A stretch of 64,000 bases of DNA from Streptococcus merionis DSM 19192. Its GTDB lineage: Bacteria > Bacillota > Bacilli > Lactobacillales > Streptococcaceae. The notes beneath the pieces were generated by a model. The model made no database searches. It was not told where the DNA came from and worked only from the letters and a program-made list of their open reading frames with translations. Positions within the stretch are counted from its first letter, which is position 1. The number at the start of each line of letters is the position of its first letter. The stretch covers positions 186,001 to 250,000 of the forward strand of contig NZ_KB904539.1 of the NCBI RefSeq assembly GCF_000380085.1, given 5' to 3'. Shown piece by piece: positions 10,104 through 17,394 of the stretch. The translations under genes and the position numbers were made by a program.

Positions 10104-10429
10104 GCGCCCTCCGCTACTTGGCTATCTTGGTAAAGTTTCATGGCTAGATTAAGAACCTTATGACCATCTAACATGCCGTAATCGCTCATAGGAATAACGG
10201 CAATAGGAACATGATGTTCTTTACAGATCGCTTCGGATTGAGAGAAGGTATAAGCAATTTGCGGTCCGAGCAAAACAACATCGTAGTGAGTGACAAGATC
10301 TTTTAATTTAGGTTGGCCATGAGCTTCAATAGTAATAGATAGCCCTTGTTCTTCTGCTGCAAGTTCAATATTGTTAACCAGCATACCTGTTGAAAATCCA
10401 GCTGCGCAAAATAATCCAATTTTAACCAT
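10100..10429 (-). CDS. PTS EIIB, lactose/cellobiose family
   Basis: A 109-aa cytoplasmic phosphocarrier. The phosphocysteine is Cys8 in LFCAAGFSTGML, followed by a Rossmann-like IIB fold (YDVVLLGPQIAYTF). It accepts phosphate from the neighbouring EIIA and passes it to the sugar during transport by EIIC. The gene lies between EIIA (16 bp upstream) and EIIC (4-bp overlap), so all three are one transcript. Confidence 0.93.
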   Translation of the reverse strand: MVKIGLFCAAGFSTGMLVNNIELAAEEQGLSITIEAHGQPKLKDLVTHYDVVLLGPQIAYTFSQSEAICKEHHVPIAVIPMSDYGMLDGHKVLNLAMKLYQDSQVAEGA

Positions 10430-10445
10430 TATCGTTTCTCCTTTT

Positions 10446-10772
10446 TTAAATATGTTTTTGACAAACTTCTTTTCTCAGCTCAATGATTTCTCTGATAAGA
10501 TTGATTTCAGTAATAGTGGTCATGAGATGATCTTGAGAGTGAACGAATAAGCCTGTAATGTCTTGCTTATGTCCATTTGCTTCTTGAGCAAGATAGGATG
10601 TTTGAAGATTGTGCGCTTCTAAGAGCGCTTGGTCAGCAAGCTCTAGCTCACTAGATGTCTCATCGAATAAGCCCTCCTTTGCTTTTTGCAGTGCTAAATA
10701 CGCATGCTGCTTAGCATCACCCGCATTTAAAATCAGCCCCATGATCAATTGATCGGCTACAATCATTTCCAT
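10446..10772 (-). CDS. PTS EIIA, lactose/cellobiose family
   Basis: A 108-aa helical trimeric IIA domain with the phosphohistidine motif FVHSQDHLMT (His near 78) and the conserved AGDAKQHAYLAL helix. It is the first gene of the leftward PTS operon. A strong AAAGGAGG lies 8 nt before its ATG. The promoter, an AACGAAA-type operator and an upstream palindrome lie in the next 130 bp. Confidence 0.93.
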   Translation of the reverse strand: MEMIVADQLIMGLILNAGDAKQHAYLALQKAKEGLFDETSSELELADQALLEAHNLQTSYLAQEANGHKQDITGLFVHSQDHLMTTITEINLIREIIELRKEVCQKHI

Positions 10773-10795
10773 TTGGAAACCTCCTTTTTAGTTTT

Positions 10796-10807
10796 GAACG
10801 AAACTTT
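10796..10807. promoter_or_regulatory. Candidate DeoR operator in the PTS leader
   Basis: GAACGAAACTTT lies between the PTS promoter and the EIIA start. The same word recurs at 12933-12944, 12954-12965 and 13831-13842, i.e. at the other promoters of this locus and not elsewhere as far as I saw. DeoR repressors of sugar operons often bind repeated AACGAAA/TTTCGTT words. Confidence 0.5.
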
Positions 10808-10828
10808 AAAAGTTTTTTTAGTAATTAA

Positions 10829-10857
10829 AAATTATCACAGCTTCATCACACTGTCAA
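10829..10857 (-). promoter_or_regulatory. Promoter of the PTS operon
   Basis: On the minus strand TTGACA (10852-10857) is followed after 17 bp by TAATTT (10829-10834); an alternative GATAAT is at 15 bp. The -35 is perfect and the -10 weak, which suits an activated promoter. Confidence 0.55.
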
Positions 10858-10882
10858 TAGAACTCTCAGTTGCGATAGATTC

Positions 10883-10898
10883 TTGCACATTTGTGCAA
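10883..10898. promoter_or_regulatory. Perfect palindrome upstream of the PTS promoter, candidate SorC-regulator site
   Basis: TTGCACA-TT-TGTGCAA is a perfect 7-2-7 inverted repeat centred about 65-70 bp upstream of the predicted PTS start site, a position typical of an activator. The SorC-family regulator encoded just beyond it is the obvious candidate protein. Confidence 0.45.
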
Positions 10899-10917
10899 AA
10901 TGAAACAAATAAATGCT

Positions 10918-10966
10918 AAAAAAGAGCTGGTCAGACAAGTCTTGTGCCTGTCTAACCAGCTCTTTT
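10918..10966. terminator. Strong terminator after the activase-SorC operon
   Basis: AAAAGAGCTGGTcAGACA pairs with TGTCTaACCAGCTCTTTT. A long stem with A/T tails on both sides insulates the PTS operon from the SorC gene. The remaining 10967-11125 stretch shows nothing else. Confidence 0.85.
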
Positions 10967-11125
10967 AGATGAAATATTTAATTTGAAACAGTGTTACACT
11001 TGTCAAAAATCTTGTTATCTTGCCTTACTGAATTCTCGTTCTGATTACAGTTTTGTTGGATAAAGATTGCTAGCTAAAGCATATTTTCATGAGATTCTAT
11101 GTCAAGGGAATTTCAAATCAGAACG

Positions 11126-12097
11126 TTATATTTGGGGATAAAAATTGTCGTTTTCAAGACGTAGGATATCTAGCATCGTTTTTTTATCGGTGATAAGGTA
11201 GTCAAGTCTTTTCTGATTCAGCGCGGATTGGATAGCAGCAACTTTATGTGCACCATAAGCTATCGCTATAACATTTGGAACGTAAAATAGTTGGTCCAAG
11301 CTGAGCCCAATTGTTCTTTTTTGCAGTTCGGGATAGATGACTCTACCTTTTTGGTCAAAGAAGCGACAGCAGATATCTCCGACAGCATTAGCAGCTATCA
11401 GAATCTGTCTATCGTACATTGATAGCTGATCCCTCCATTGACTGGCAGTTTCGAAGCTATCTGAGCCTATCCCGATAATGGCCACATCTAAGGAGTTCCA
11501 TAAAAATTGCAGGGTTTTAAATTCTTCCGTTTTTAAAATATCCTTAGCCATGTGAGTATTTGGCTGTATCGCAGTGACATTGATATATTTAGTTTCTCCG
11601 TGAAATTTACGCGCTAGTTTATAAATCAAGGTATTAACATGATAACGGGTGTTAATGTGGCTCGGACTTCCAGCTAAGGGGCAAAAGAGGAGATCTTTTG
11701 ATTGTCTGGGTTTGATAGCATCAATGGCTTTACTAACGGAAGCACCCCACGATAATCCCACGATGTCGCCATCTGAAATAACATTGCGAATAACTGCTGA
11801 GGCGCGTTTGGAGATGGCTTCAGCCAATGCCTTATCAGTAGGATAGTATGAATTAGAAACAATTTCGATTCGCTTAAGGTGGTATTTCTCTTTACAGTAT
11901 TCTTCAAGCGCAAATGTTTCAGGATTATAGTTATTGATCGTTATCTCAACAATGCCCTCTTTTTTGGATTTTTCCAGCATTCTACTGACAGTACTGCGAT
12001 GGATGTTAAGTTCTAGGGCGATCTCACTTTGCGTTTTATTTTCTATATAATATAAATAAGCCACTTTAGCTAACACCCTTTGAGATTCGTTTAGCAT
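11126..12097 (-). CDS. SorC/DeoR-type sugar-binding transcriptional regulator
   Basis: A 323-aa regulator with an N-terminal helix-turn-helix (about 18-45; YYIENKTQSEIALELNIHRSTVSRML) and a SorC-family effector domain of the sugar-phosphate-binding type (GDIVGLSWGASV, CPLAGSP, IGIGS, GDICCRFFDQKG). The ATG at 12095-12097 has AAGGAG at good spacing; the longer reading frame adds nine residues without a binding site. It lies 14 bp downstream of the activase gene in the same operon. Probably it senses the phosphorylated PTS substrate and acts on the PTS and enzyme promoters. Confidence 0.88.
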   Translation of the reverse strand: MLNESQRVLAKVAYLYYIENKTQSEIALELNIHRSTVSRMLEKSKKEGIVEITINNYNPETFALEEYCKEKYHLKRIEIVSNSYYPTDKALAEAISKRASAVIRNVISDGDIVGLSWGASVSKAIDAIKPRQSKDLLFCPLAGSPSHINTRYHVNTLIYKLARKFHGETKYINVTAIQPNTHMAKDILKTEEFKTLQFLWNSLDVAIIGIGSDSFETASQWRDQLSMYDRQILIAANAVGDICCRFFDQKGRVIYPELQKRTIGLSLDQLFYVPNVIAIAYGAHKVAAIQSALNQKRLDYLITDKKTMLDILRLENDNFYPQI

Positions 12098-12111
12098 AAG
12101 ACTCCTTACCA

Positions 12112-12891
12112 TTAAAAGTAACAATGAATATTCTTTTCTTGGAAAATGGCCTGATAGTCAAGGAGATCCTCAGGATGAAGCGCTTGTTCATCAGCCATTT
12201 CATAAGTTCGGCCTAAAAGTTTATATTTATTCTCTCCAAATTGATGAAAGGGCAGCAACTGAACTTGACGAATATCCAGTTCGTCAAATAATTCAGAAAA
12301 AGCTCTCGCATCCTCCAAGGAATTATTAAAATTGGGGATAACTGGAATCCGTAAGACAATCTCTTTACCAGTTTTAAAAGCATAATGGATATTTTGGATA
12401 ATTTGCTCATTTTTAACGTGAGTGACTCTTTTATGCTTGAGACTGTTGTAATGCTTCAAATCGGTATAAATAAAGTCGACGTACTCAATCAAAGTAACGA
12501 ATTGTTCATGTTTTGCAAAAGCCGTTGTTTCGATAGCGGTGTGAAGACCAAGCTCCTTAGCTCTTTTAAGCAGTGCTAGCGCAAAATCAAATTGGGCAAA
12601 AATTTCACCACCAGAAAGGGTCATCCCTCCGCCGGATTCTTCATAAAAATCCCAATCTTTTAAGACCTCGTCCATAATCTCATCAACAGTTTTAACCTCG
12701 CCAACGAGTGTTTCTAAATTCGGATTGGTGGCGTCCTGCATGGTTTCAATGCTAGCTTTTTGAGATTCTGGATTACTACACCATGGGCACCGCAAAGGAC
12801 ACCCTTTCAAAAAAACAGTTGTTCTAATACCCGGTCCATCGTGAATACTGAAATGTTGAATATTAAAGACGATCCCTTTTTCTTGTCTCAT
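12112..12891 (-). CDS. Glycyl-radical-enzyme activating enzyme (radical SAM)
   Basis: A 259-aa radical SAM activase. Cys31-x3-Cys35-x2-Cys38 (GCPLRCPWCSNPE) holds the [4Fe-4S] cluster that cleaves SAM, followed by GGGMTLSGGE and IPVIPNFNN. It puts the glycyl radical on the enzyme encoded at 13870. Unlike glycerol dehydratase activases of about 300 aa, it lacks a full ferredoxin insert after the cluster motif (only about 25 residues to VDEIMDEV). It is distinct from the housekeeping PflA at 27944. It is divergent from the DeoR gene and heads the activase-SorC operon. Confidence 0.9.
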   Translation of the reverse strand: MRQEKGIVFNIQHFSIHDGPGIRTTVFLKGCPLRCPWCSNPESQKASIETMQDATNPNLETLVGEVKTVDEIMDEVLKDWDFYEESGGGMTLSGGEIFAQFDFALALLKRAKELGLHTAIETTAFAKHEQFVTLIEYVDFIYTDLKHYNSLKHKRVTHVKNEQIIQNIHYAFKTGKEIVLRIPVIPNFNNSLEDARAFSELFDELDIRQVQLLPFHQFGENKYKLLGRTYEMADEQALHPEDLLDYQAIFQEKNIHCYF

Positions 12892-12920
12892 ATAGTCGCT
12901 CTCCTTTTTGATACATCCTA

Positions 12921-12949
12921 ATTTTACTATCTAAACGAAACTTTGTCAA
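12921..12949 (-). promoter_or_regulatory. Promoter of the activase-SorC operon
   Basis: On the minus strand TTGACA (12944-12949), a 17-bp spacer and TAAAAT (12921-12926). The spacer contains the AAACGAAACTTT word, so a bound repressor would block RNA polymerase directly. Confidence 0.75.
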
Positions 12950-12965
12950 TTACGAACGAAATTAA
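12933..12965. promoter_or_regulatory. Paired AACGAAA operators between the activase and deoR promoters
   Basis: AAACGAAACTTT (12933-12944) and GAACGAAATTAA (12954-12965) are direct repeats 21 bp apart, i.e. on the same DNA face. They sit between the two divergent promoters. They match the words at 10796 and 13831. Confidence 0.55.
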
Positions 12966-12972
12966 ATCTATT

Positions 12973-13000
12973 TTGAACTTGGGAAATAATATGATATAAT
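12973..13000 (+). promoter_or_regulatory. Promoter of the DeoR-family gene
   Basis: TTGAAC (12973-12978), a 16-bp spacer and TATAAT (12995-13000), 17 bp before the ATG. Confidence 0.65.
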
Positions 13001-13016
13001 AAAAGAGAGGTGAAAA

Positions 13017-13760
13017 ATGAACAGATTAGACGAAATTATCCAGTTGGTTTCAACTTATCAAAGAATTGATGTCAATACCCTTTCTGAGCAATTAGGGGTG
13101 TCGAAGGTGACGATACGAAAAGATTTAGATAAGCTCGAAGAAAAAGGATTGCTTCACAGAGAGCATGGGTTTGCGGTACGAAATAGTGATGATGACTTAA
13201 ACTTACGTTTGACCATCCATTACAATATCAAAAAAAGGATTGCCCAACAGGCAGCCCAGCTTGTCGATGATTATGAAACAGTTATGATCGAATCCGGCTC
13301 TACGTGTGTGTTACTAGCAGAAGAGCTTTGTAAAACCAAGAAGAATATAAAGATTATTACCAATTCTTATTTTATTGCCTCCTATTTGCAGGAGTATGAC
13401 AATTGCCAAATCATTCTTTTGGGAGGCGATTATCAAAAGGAAGCACAGGTAACTGTAGGTCCACTGCTCAAGGAGATGATTCATCTTTTTCATGTTGACA
13501 AGGCTTTTGTTGGAACGGACGGCTATACTATCGAATCTGGATTTACCAGTAAGGATTTGATGCGCTCGGAAGTTGTTCGCTACATGCGTGAAGCGAGTAA
13601 TGAGCTTATCATTTTAACCGATGCCAGCAAGTTTTCAAATCAAGGCACGGTTAGACAGTTTACTTTGGATCAGGTATCGCGCATCATTACAGACCAAAGC
13701 TTATCAGAGGAGATGAAAAATCATTTAAGCGCGTCCAATTTAGTCTTAGAATTAGTATGA
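13017..13760 (+). CDS. DeoR-family transcriptional repressor
   Basis: A 247-aa regulator with an N-terminal winged helix (about 6-58; DVNTLSEQLGVSKVTIRKDLDKLE) and a DeoR sugar-phosphate sensor domain (IESGSTCVLLAEEL, ITNSYFIASYL, LGGDY, FVGTDGYTIESGFTS). It is encoded on its own promoter and terminator between the two enzyme arms. Repeated AACGAAA words at its own, the activase, the PTS and the glycyl-radical-enzyme promoters are the likely binding sites. Effector unknown; probably a phosphorylated intermediate of the pathway. Confidence 0.9.
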   Translation: MNRLDEIIQLVSTYQRIDVNTLSEQLGVSKVTIRKDLDKLEEKGLLHREHGFAVRNSDDDLNLRLTIHYNIKKRIAQQAAQLVDDYETVMIESGSTCVLLAEELCKTKKNIKIITNSYFIASYLQEYDNCQIILLGGDYQKEAQVTVGPLLKEMIHLFHVDKAFVGTDGYTIESGFTSKDLMRSEVVRYMREASNELIILTDASKFSNQGTVRQFTLDQVSRIITDQSLSEEMKNHLSASNLVLELV

Positions 13761-13784
13761 CTGAGAGAAAATCTCAGTTTTTTT
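13759..13784 (+). terminator. Terminator after the DeoR gene
   Basis: CTGAGA-gaaaa-TCTCAG followed by seven T. It separates deoR from the glycyl radical enzyme operon. Confidence 0.85.
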
Positions 13785-13795
13785 GATATACTTGC

Positions 13796-13842
13796 TTGCT
13801 TTTTCTAAAAATCGGTAGTATAATAATTTCGAACGAAACAAA
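13796..13842 (+). promoter_or_regulatory. Promoter and operator of the glycyl radical enzyme operon
   Basis: TTGCTT (13796-13801), a 17-bp spacer and TATAAT (13819-13824), followed at 13831-13842 by GAACGAAACAAA. The operator overlaps the transcription start, which fits repression by the DeoR protein. Confidence 0.7.
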
Positions 13843-13869
13843 AAAAGTTGCAAACAAAAGGAGACTATC

Positions 13870-16326
13870 ATGACCAGTCAACGCTTGACCCAACACTATA
13901 CTAACGATGTGCAAACCAAGTCTCAAAGGCATTTTGGTTATTTGACAGAGCGGATGTACGCTTATCGTGACCGTGTTTTAGACAAGAAACCTTACATTGA
14001 TGCTGAGCGAGCTATCTTGGCAACAGAAAGCTACCAGGAGCATCAAGAAAAACCGAATGTGCTAAAACGCGCCTACATGCTCAAAAATATTTTAGAGAAG
14101 ATGTCTCTTTATATTGATGATGAGACTATGATCGTTGGGAACCAAGCATCCAGCGATAAGGATGCGCCGATTTTCCCTGAATATACCTTGGAGTTTGTCC
14201 TTAATGAGCTAGATTTATTTGAAAAACGAGACGGTGACGTTTTCTATATCACTGAGGAAACTAAGCGCCAGCTCCGCGAAATTGCCCCATTTTGGGAAAA
14301 TAATAATTTGCGCTCACGTGCTGGTGTCATGCTTCCAGATGAAGTTCAAGTTTATATGGAAACAGGCTTCTTTGGCATGGAAGGGAAGATGAACTCTGGC
14401 GATGCCCATTTGGCTGTTAACTATCAGAAATTGCTCGAAGAAGGTCTCATTGGATTTGAGGAAAGGGCGCGACAAGCAAAGGCTAGTCTTGATTTAATAG
14501 ATCCCGCAAGTATTGATAAATATCATTTTTATGATTCTGTCTTAATTACTATCGAAGCTGTTAAAATCTACGCTGAGCGTTTTGTCCGTTTAGCAAAGGA
14601 AATGGCTCAAAAGGCCCCTATGAAGCGGCAAAAAGAATTATTGCAAATTGCAGATATTTGTGCGCGCGTGCCTTACTATCCAGCTCGAACCTTTGCTGAA
14701 GCTGTGCAATCTGTCTGGTTTATCCAATGTATCCTACAAATTGAATCCAATGGGCATTCCTTGTCTTACGGCCGTTTTGACCAATACATGTATCCCTATG
14801 TCAAAGCAGATTTAGAAGCTGGTCGTGAGACGGAAGAATCCATTGTAGAACGCTTAACCAATCTCTGGATTAAGACGATTACGATTAATAAGGTTCGTAG
14901 CCAATCTCACACCTTCTCTTCTGCAGGTAGTCCGCTTTATCAAAATGTCACCATCGGGGGTCAAACGCGTGATAAAAAGGACGCGGTCAATCCGCTTTCC
15001 TACTTGGTTCTTAAATCAGTAGCCCAAACGCACTTGCCACAACCTAACTTGACTGTCCGCTATCATGCTGGACTTGACAAAGATTTTATGAATGAAGCCA
15101 TTGAGGTGATGAAACTTGGCTTTGGAATGCCTGCTTTCAACAATGACGAGGTCATTATTCCATCCTTTATCACCAAAGGTGTTTTGGAAGAAGATGCTTA
15201 CGATTATTCTGCGATTGGTTGTGTCGAGACTGCGGTGCCAGGTAAATGGGGCTATCGTTGTACAGGAATGAGTTATATGAACTTCCCTAAAGTTCTATTG
15301 ATTACGATGAATGATGGTATTGACCCTGCTTCTGGGAAACGCTTCACGCCTGCTTATGGACATTTTACAGAAATGAAGTCCTTTGAGGATTTGCAAAAAG
15401 CTTGGGAGAAGAGTCTTCGTTATTTGACCCGCATGAGTGTCATTGTTGAAAATGCAATTGATATTAGTTTAGAACGCGAAGTGCCAGATATCCTTTGTTC
15501 AGCTCTAACAGACGATTGTATTGGTCGAGGAAAGCACTTGAAAGAAGGCGGAGCTATTTATGACTACATTTCTGGCTTACAGGTCGGTATTGCCAATCTG
15601 TCAGATTCACTAGCAGCTATTAAAAAATTAGTTTTTGAAGACAAACGCTTGACCACGCAAGAGCTATGGGAAGCTTTGCAGTCTGATTTTGCAGGTGAAC
15701 GTGGGGAAGAGATCCGCCAAATGCTAATCAACGATGCACCTAAGTACGGTAATGATGATGACTATGCGGATCAGTTAGTTCGGGAAGCCTATGACATTTA
15801 TGTTGATGAGATTGCGAAATACCCTAATACGCGGTACGGGCGTGGTCCAATCGGAGGTATTCGTTATTCAGGAACGTCCTCTATCTCAGCCAATGTCGGT
15901 CAAGGACGTGGAACCTTGGCAACGCCTGATGGACGTCATGCAGGAACGCCTTTAGCTGAGGGCTGTTCGCCATCTCATAATATGGATAAAAATGGTCCAA
16001 CATCAGTCTTGAAGTCAGTGTCTAAATTACCGACAGAAGAAATTGTAGGCGGTGTCCTGCTTAATCAGAAAGTTAACCCGCAGACGCTTGCCAAAGAAGA
16101 AGATAAGCAAAAATTGATTGCTCTGTTACGGACGTTCTTCAATCGTCTTCACGGCTATCACATTCAGTACAATGTGGTGTCTCGTGAGACCTTGATTGAT
16201 GCTCAGAAACATCCTGAAAAACATCGTGATCTGATTGTCCGTGTTGCTGGTTATTCCGCCTTCTTTAATGTTTTGTCCAAGGCGACGCAAGACGACATTA
16301 TTGCTCGTACAGAACATGCCCTATAA
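13870..16326 (+). CDS. Glycyl radical enzyme, PflD/YbiW type; probable 1,5-anhydrohexitol-6-phosphate C-O lyase
   Basis: An 818-aa glycyl radical enzyme. The radical Gly794 is in RVAGYSAFF and the active-site pair Cys451/Glu453 in SAIGCVE. The single Cys-x-Glu motif is that of dehydratase/lyase-type enzymes. Pyruvate formate-lyase has two adjacent cysteines, so this should not be called formate acetyltransferase. Best family comparison is E. coli YbiW/PflD, which open 1,5-anhydroglucitol-6-P or 1,5-anhydromannitol-6-P to 1-deoxy-fructose-6-P. The neighbouring activase, aldolase, GldA and PTS supply the rest of that route. Which substrate is used is inference. AAGGAG lies 8 nt before the ATG. 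Confidence 0.85.
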   Translation: MTSQRLTQHYTNDVQTKSQRHFGYLTERMYAYRDRVLDKKPYIDAERAILATESYQEHQEKPNVLKRAYMLKNILEKMSLYIDDETMIVGNQASSDKDAPIFPEYTLEFVLNELDLFEKRDGDVFYITEETKRQLREIAPFWENNNLRSRAGVMLPDEVQVYMETGFFGMEGKMNSGDAHLAVNYQKLLEEGLIGFEERARQAKASLDLIDPASIDKYHFYDSVLITIEAVKIYAERFVRLAKEMAQKAPMKRQKELLQIADICARVPYYPARTFAEAVQSVWFIQCILQIESNGHSLSYGRFDQYMYPYVKADLEAGRETEESIVERLTNLWIKTITINKVRSQSHTFSSAGSPLYQNVTIGGQTRDKKDAVNPLSYLVLKSVAQTHLPQPNLTVRYHAGLDKDFMNEAIEVMKLGFGMPAFNNDEVIIPSFITKGVLEEDAYDYSAIGCVETAVPGKWGYRCTGMSYMNFPKVLLITMNDGIDPASGKRFTPAYGHFTEMKSFEDLQKAWEKSLRYLTRMSVIVENAIDISLEREVPDILCSALTDDCIGRGKHLKEGGAIYDYISGLQVGIANLSDSLAAIKKLVFEDKRLTTQELWEALQSDFAGERGEEIRQMLINDAPKYGNDDDYADQLVREAYDIYVDEIAKYPNTRYGRGPIGGIRYSGTSSISANVGQGRGTLATPDGRHAGTPLAEGCSPSHNMDKNGPTSVLKSVSKLPTEEIVGGVLLNQKVNPQTLAKEEDKQKLIALLRTFFNRLHGYHIQYNVVSRETLIDAQKHPEKHRDLIVRVAGYSAFFNVLSKATQDDIIARTEHAL

Positions 16327-16346
16327 GCTAGAAAAGAGGATAGTTC

Positions 16347-17015
16347 ATGGAATTTATGCTTGATACCTTAAATTTAGAGGAAATAAAGAAGTGGTCAGCG
16401 ATTCTGCCGCTAGCAGGAGTGACCTCTAACCCTACGATTGTCAAAAAATTAGGAAAAACGGACTTTTTTGAACATATCAAAGAAGTTAGAAAAATAGTTG
16501 GTGAAGCTGTCGGCTTGCATGCTCAAGTTGTAGCAGCAGATGTTGACGGTATCTTAGCCGATGCCAAAAATTTAAAAGACAGCATAGGAGGTAATCTCTA
16601 TATTAAGGTCCCTGTCACCCCCGAAGGCTTGACAGCTATAAAAGAGCTCAAAAAAGAAGGTTACAAGATTACTGCAACTGCTATCTATACTGTTTTTCAA
16701 GGGCTTCTGGCTATTGAAGCAGGAGCAGATTATTTAGCTCCTTATTATAATCGTATGGAAAACCTTGATACGAATGCAGAAGAGGTTATTTACCAACTAG
16801 CGACTGCGATTGAAAGGCAAGGCTCTTCTAGTAAGATATTAGCCGCTAGCTTTAAAAATGTATCCCAAGTAACTAAAGCCTTAGCCGCAGGCGCCCAGGC
16901 TGTGACAGTAGGGGCAGATATTTATGAGGCAGGTTTTGCTAATCCTTCCATTAGCAAAGCTGTCCGTGATTTTGCATCAGATTGGCAAGCTAGTCAGGGA
17001 CGGGATTATATCTAG
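16347..17015 (+). CDS. fsa: Fructose-6-phosphate-aldolase-type enzyme (FSA), not a true transaldolase
   Basis: A 222-aa class I aldolase, TIM barrel. The Schiff-base Lys87 is in [11 protein letters not shown]. Residues that mark FSA rather than transaldolase are present: Gln60 in HAQVVA (Glu in transaldolases), Tyr133 in APYYNR, and LAASFKN. The C-terminus (DWQ...GR..I) also matches E. coli FsaA. FSA enzymes cleave 1-deoxy-fructose-6-P to glyceraldehyde-3-P and hydroxyacetone. It starts 20 bp after the glycyl radical enzyme in the same operon. Databases usually label this streptococcal gene talC or mipB. Confidence 0.88.
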   Translation: MEFMLDTLNLEEIKKWSAILPLAGVTSNPTIVKKLGKTDFFEHIKEVRKIVGEAVGLHAQVVAADVDGILADAKNLKDSIGGNLYIKVPVTPEGLTAIKELKKEGYKITATAIYTVFQGLLAIEAGADYLAPYYNRMENLDTNAEEVIYQLATAIERQGSSSKILAASFKNVSQVTKALAAGAQAVTVGADIYEAGFANPSISKAVRDFASDWQASQGRDYI

Positions 17016-17394
17016 ATTTCCTGAAAAGAAATCAGTCAGAAAGAAAGTTAGCAGTTCTGTATTACTTGAAAGAAGTAACAAACGAAGAAAGTGCAAAATA
17101 ATATAATTACTAGGAATCTAGGCTGAATTTCATTAGGTTGATCTGCTTCTTTACTATCTTAGCAAATCCCAAAAACACAAGTTAAGTACCGTCTTTCAGC
17201 TCACTTTTAGGTAGTTGGAAACGAACCGTAGCCATAACTGAAGTTAGGAAACGATAAGTTGATAATGTCATGAAAGATAAGCGGAATGATGGTATTAACA
17301 TGATAAAGATACCTGCACATAGGTAATGTTCACTTCTTCAAGGTTTATACAGGAAAGAAGTATTTTAAACGATAACGATAGGAGTTCACTCATC
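17016..17394 (+). other. 380-bp gap inside the operon, between fsa and gldA
   Basis: Nothing codes here convincingly. A small hairpin (GATTTC/GAAATC, about 17018-17033) follows the fsa stop but lacks a T tract. The stretch is long for an operon whose other junction is 20 bp, and no strong promoter is visible in it. It may be degraded DNA or hold a weak internal promoter. Confidence 0.4.

Noticed and set aside
13870-16326. Annotation as pyruvate formate-lyase (formate acetyltransferase)
   Set aside because: The active site has a single Cys in GCVE rather than the adjacent Cys-Cys pair of pyruvate formate-lyase, and the operon context is sugar-phosphate cleavage.
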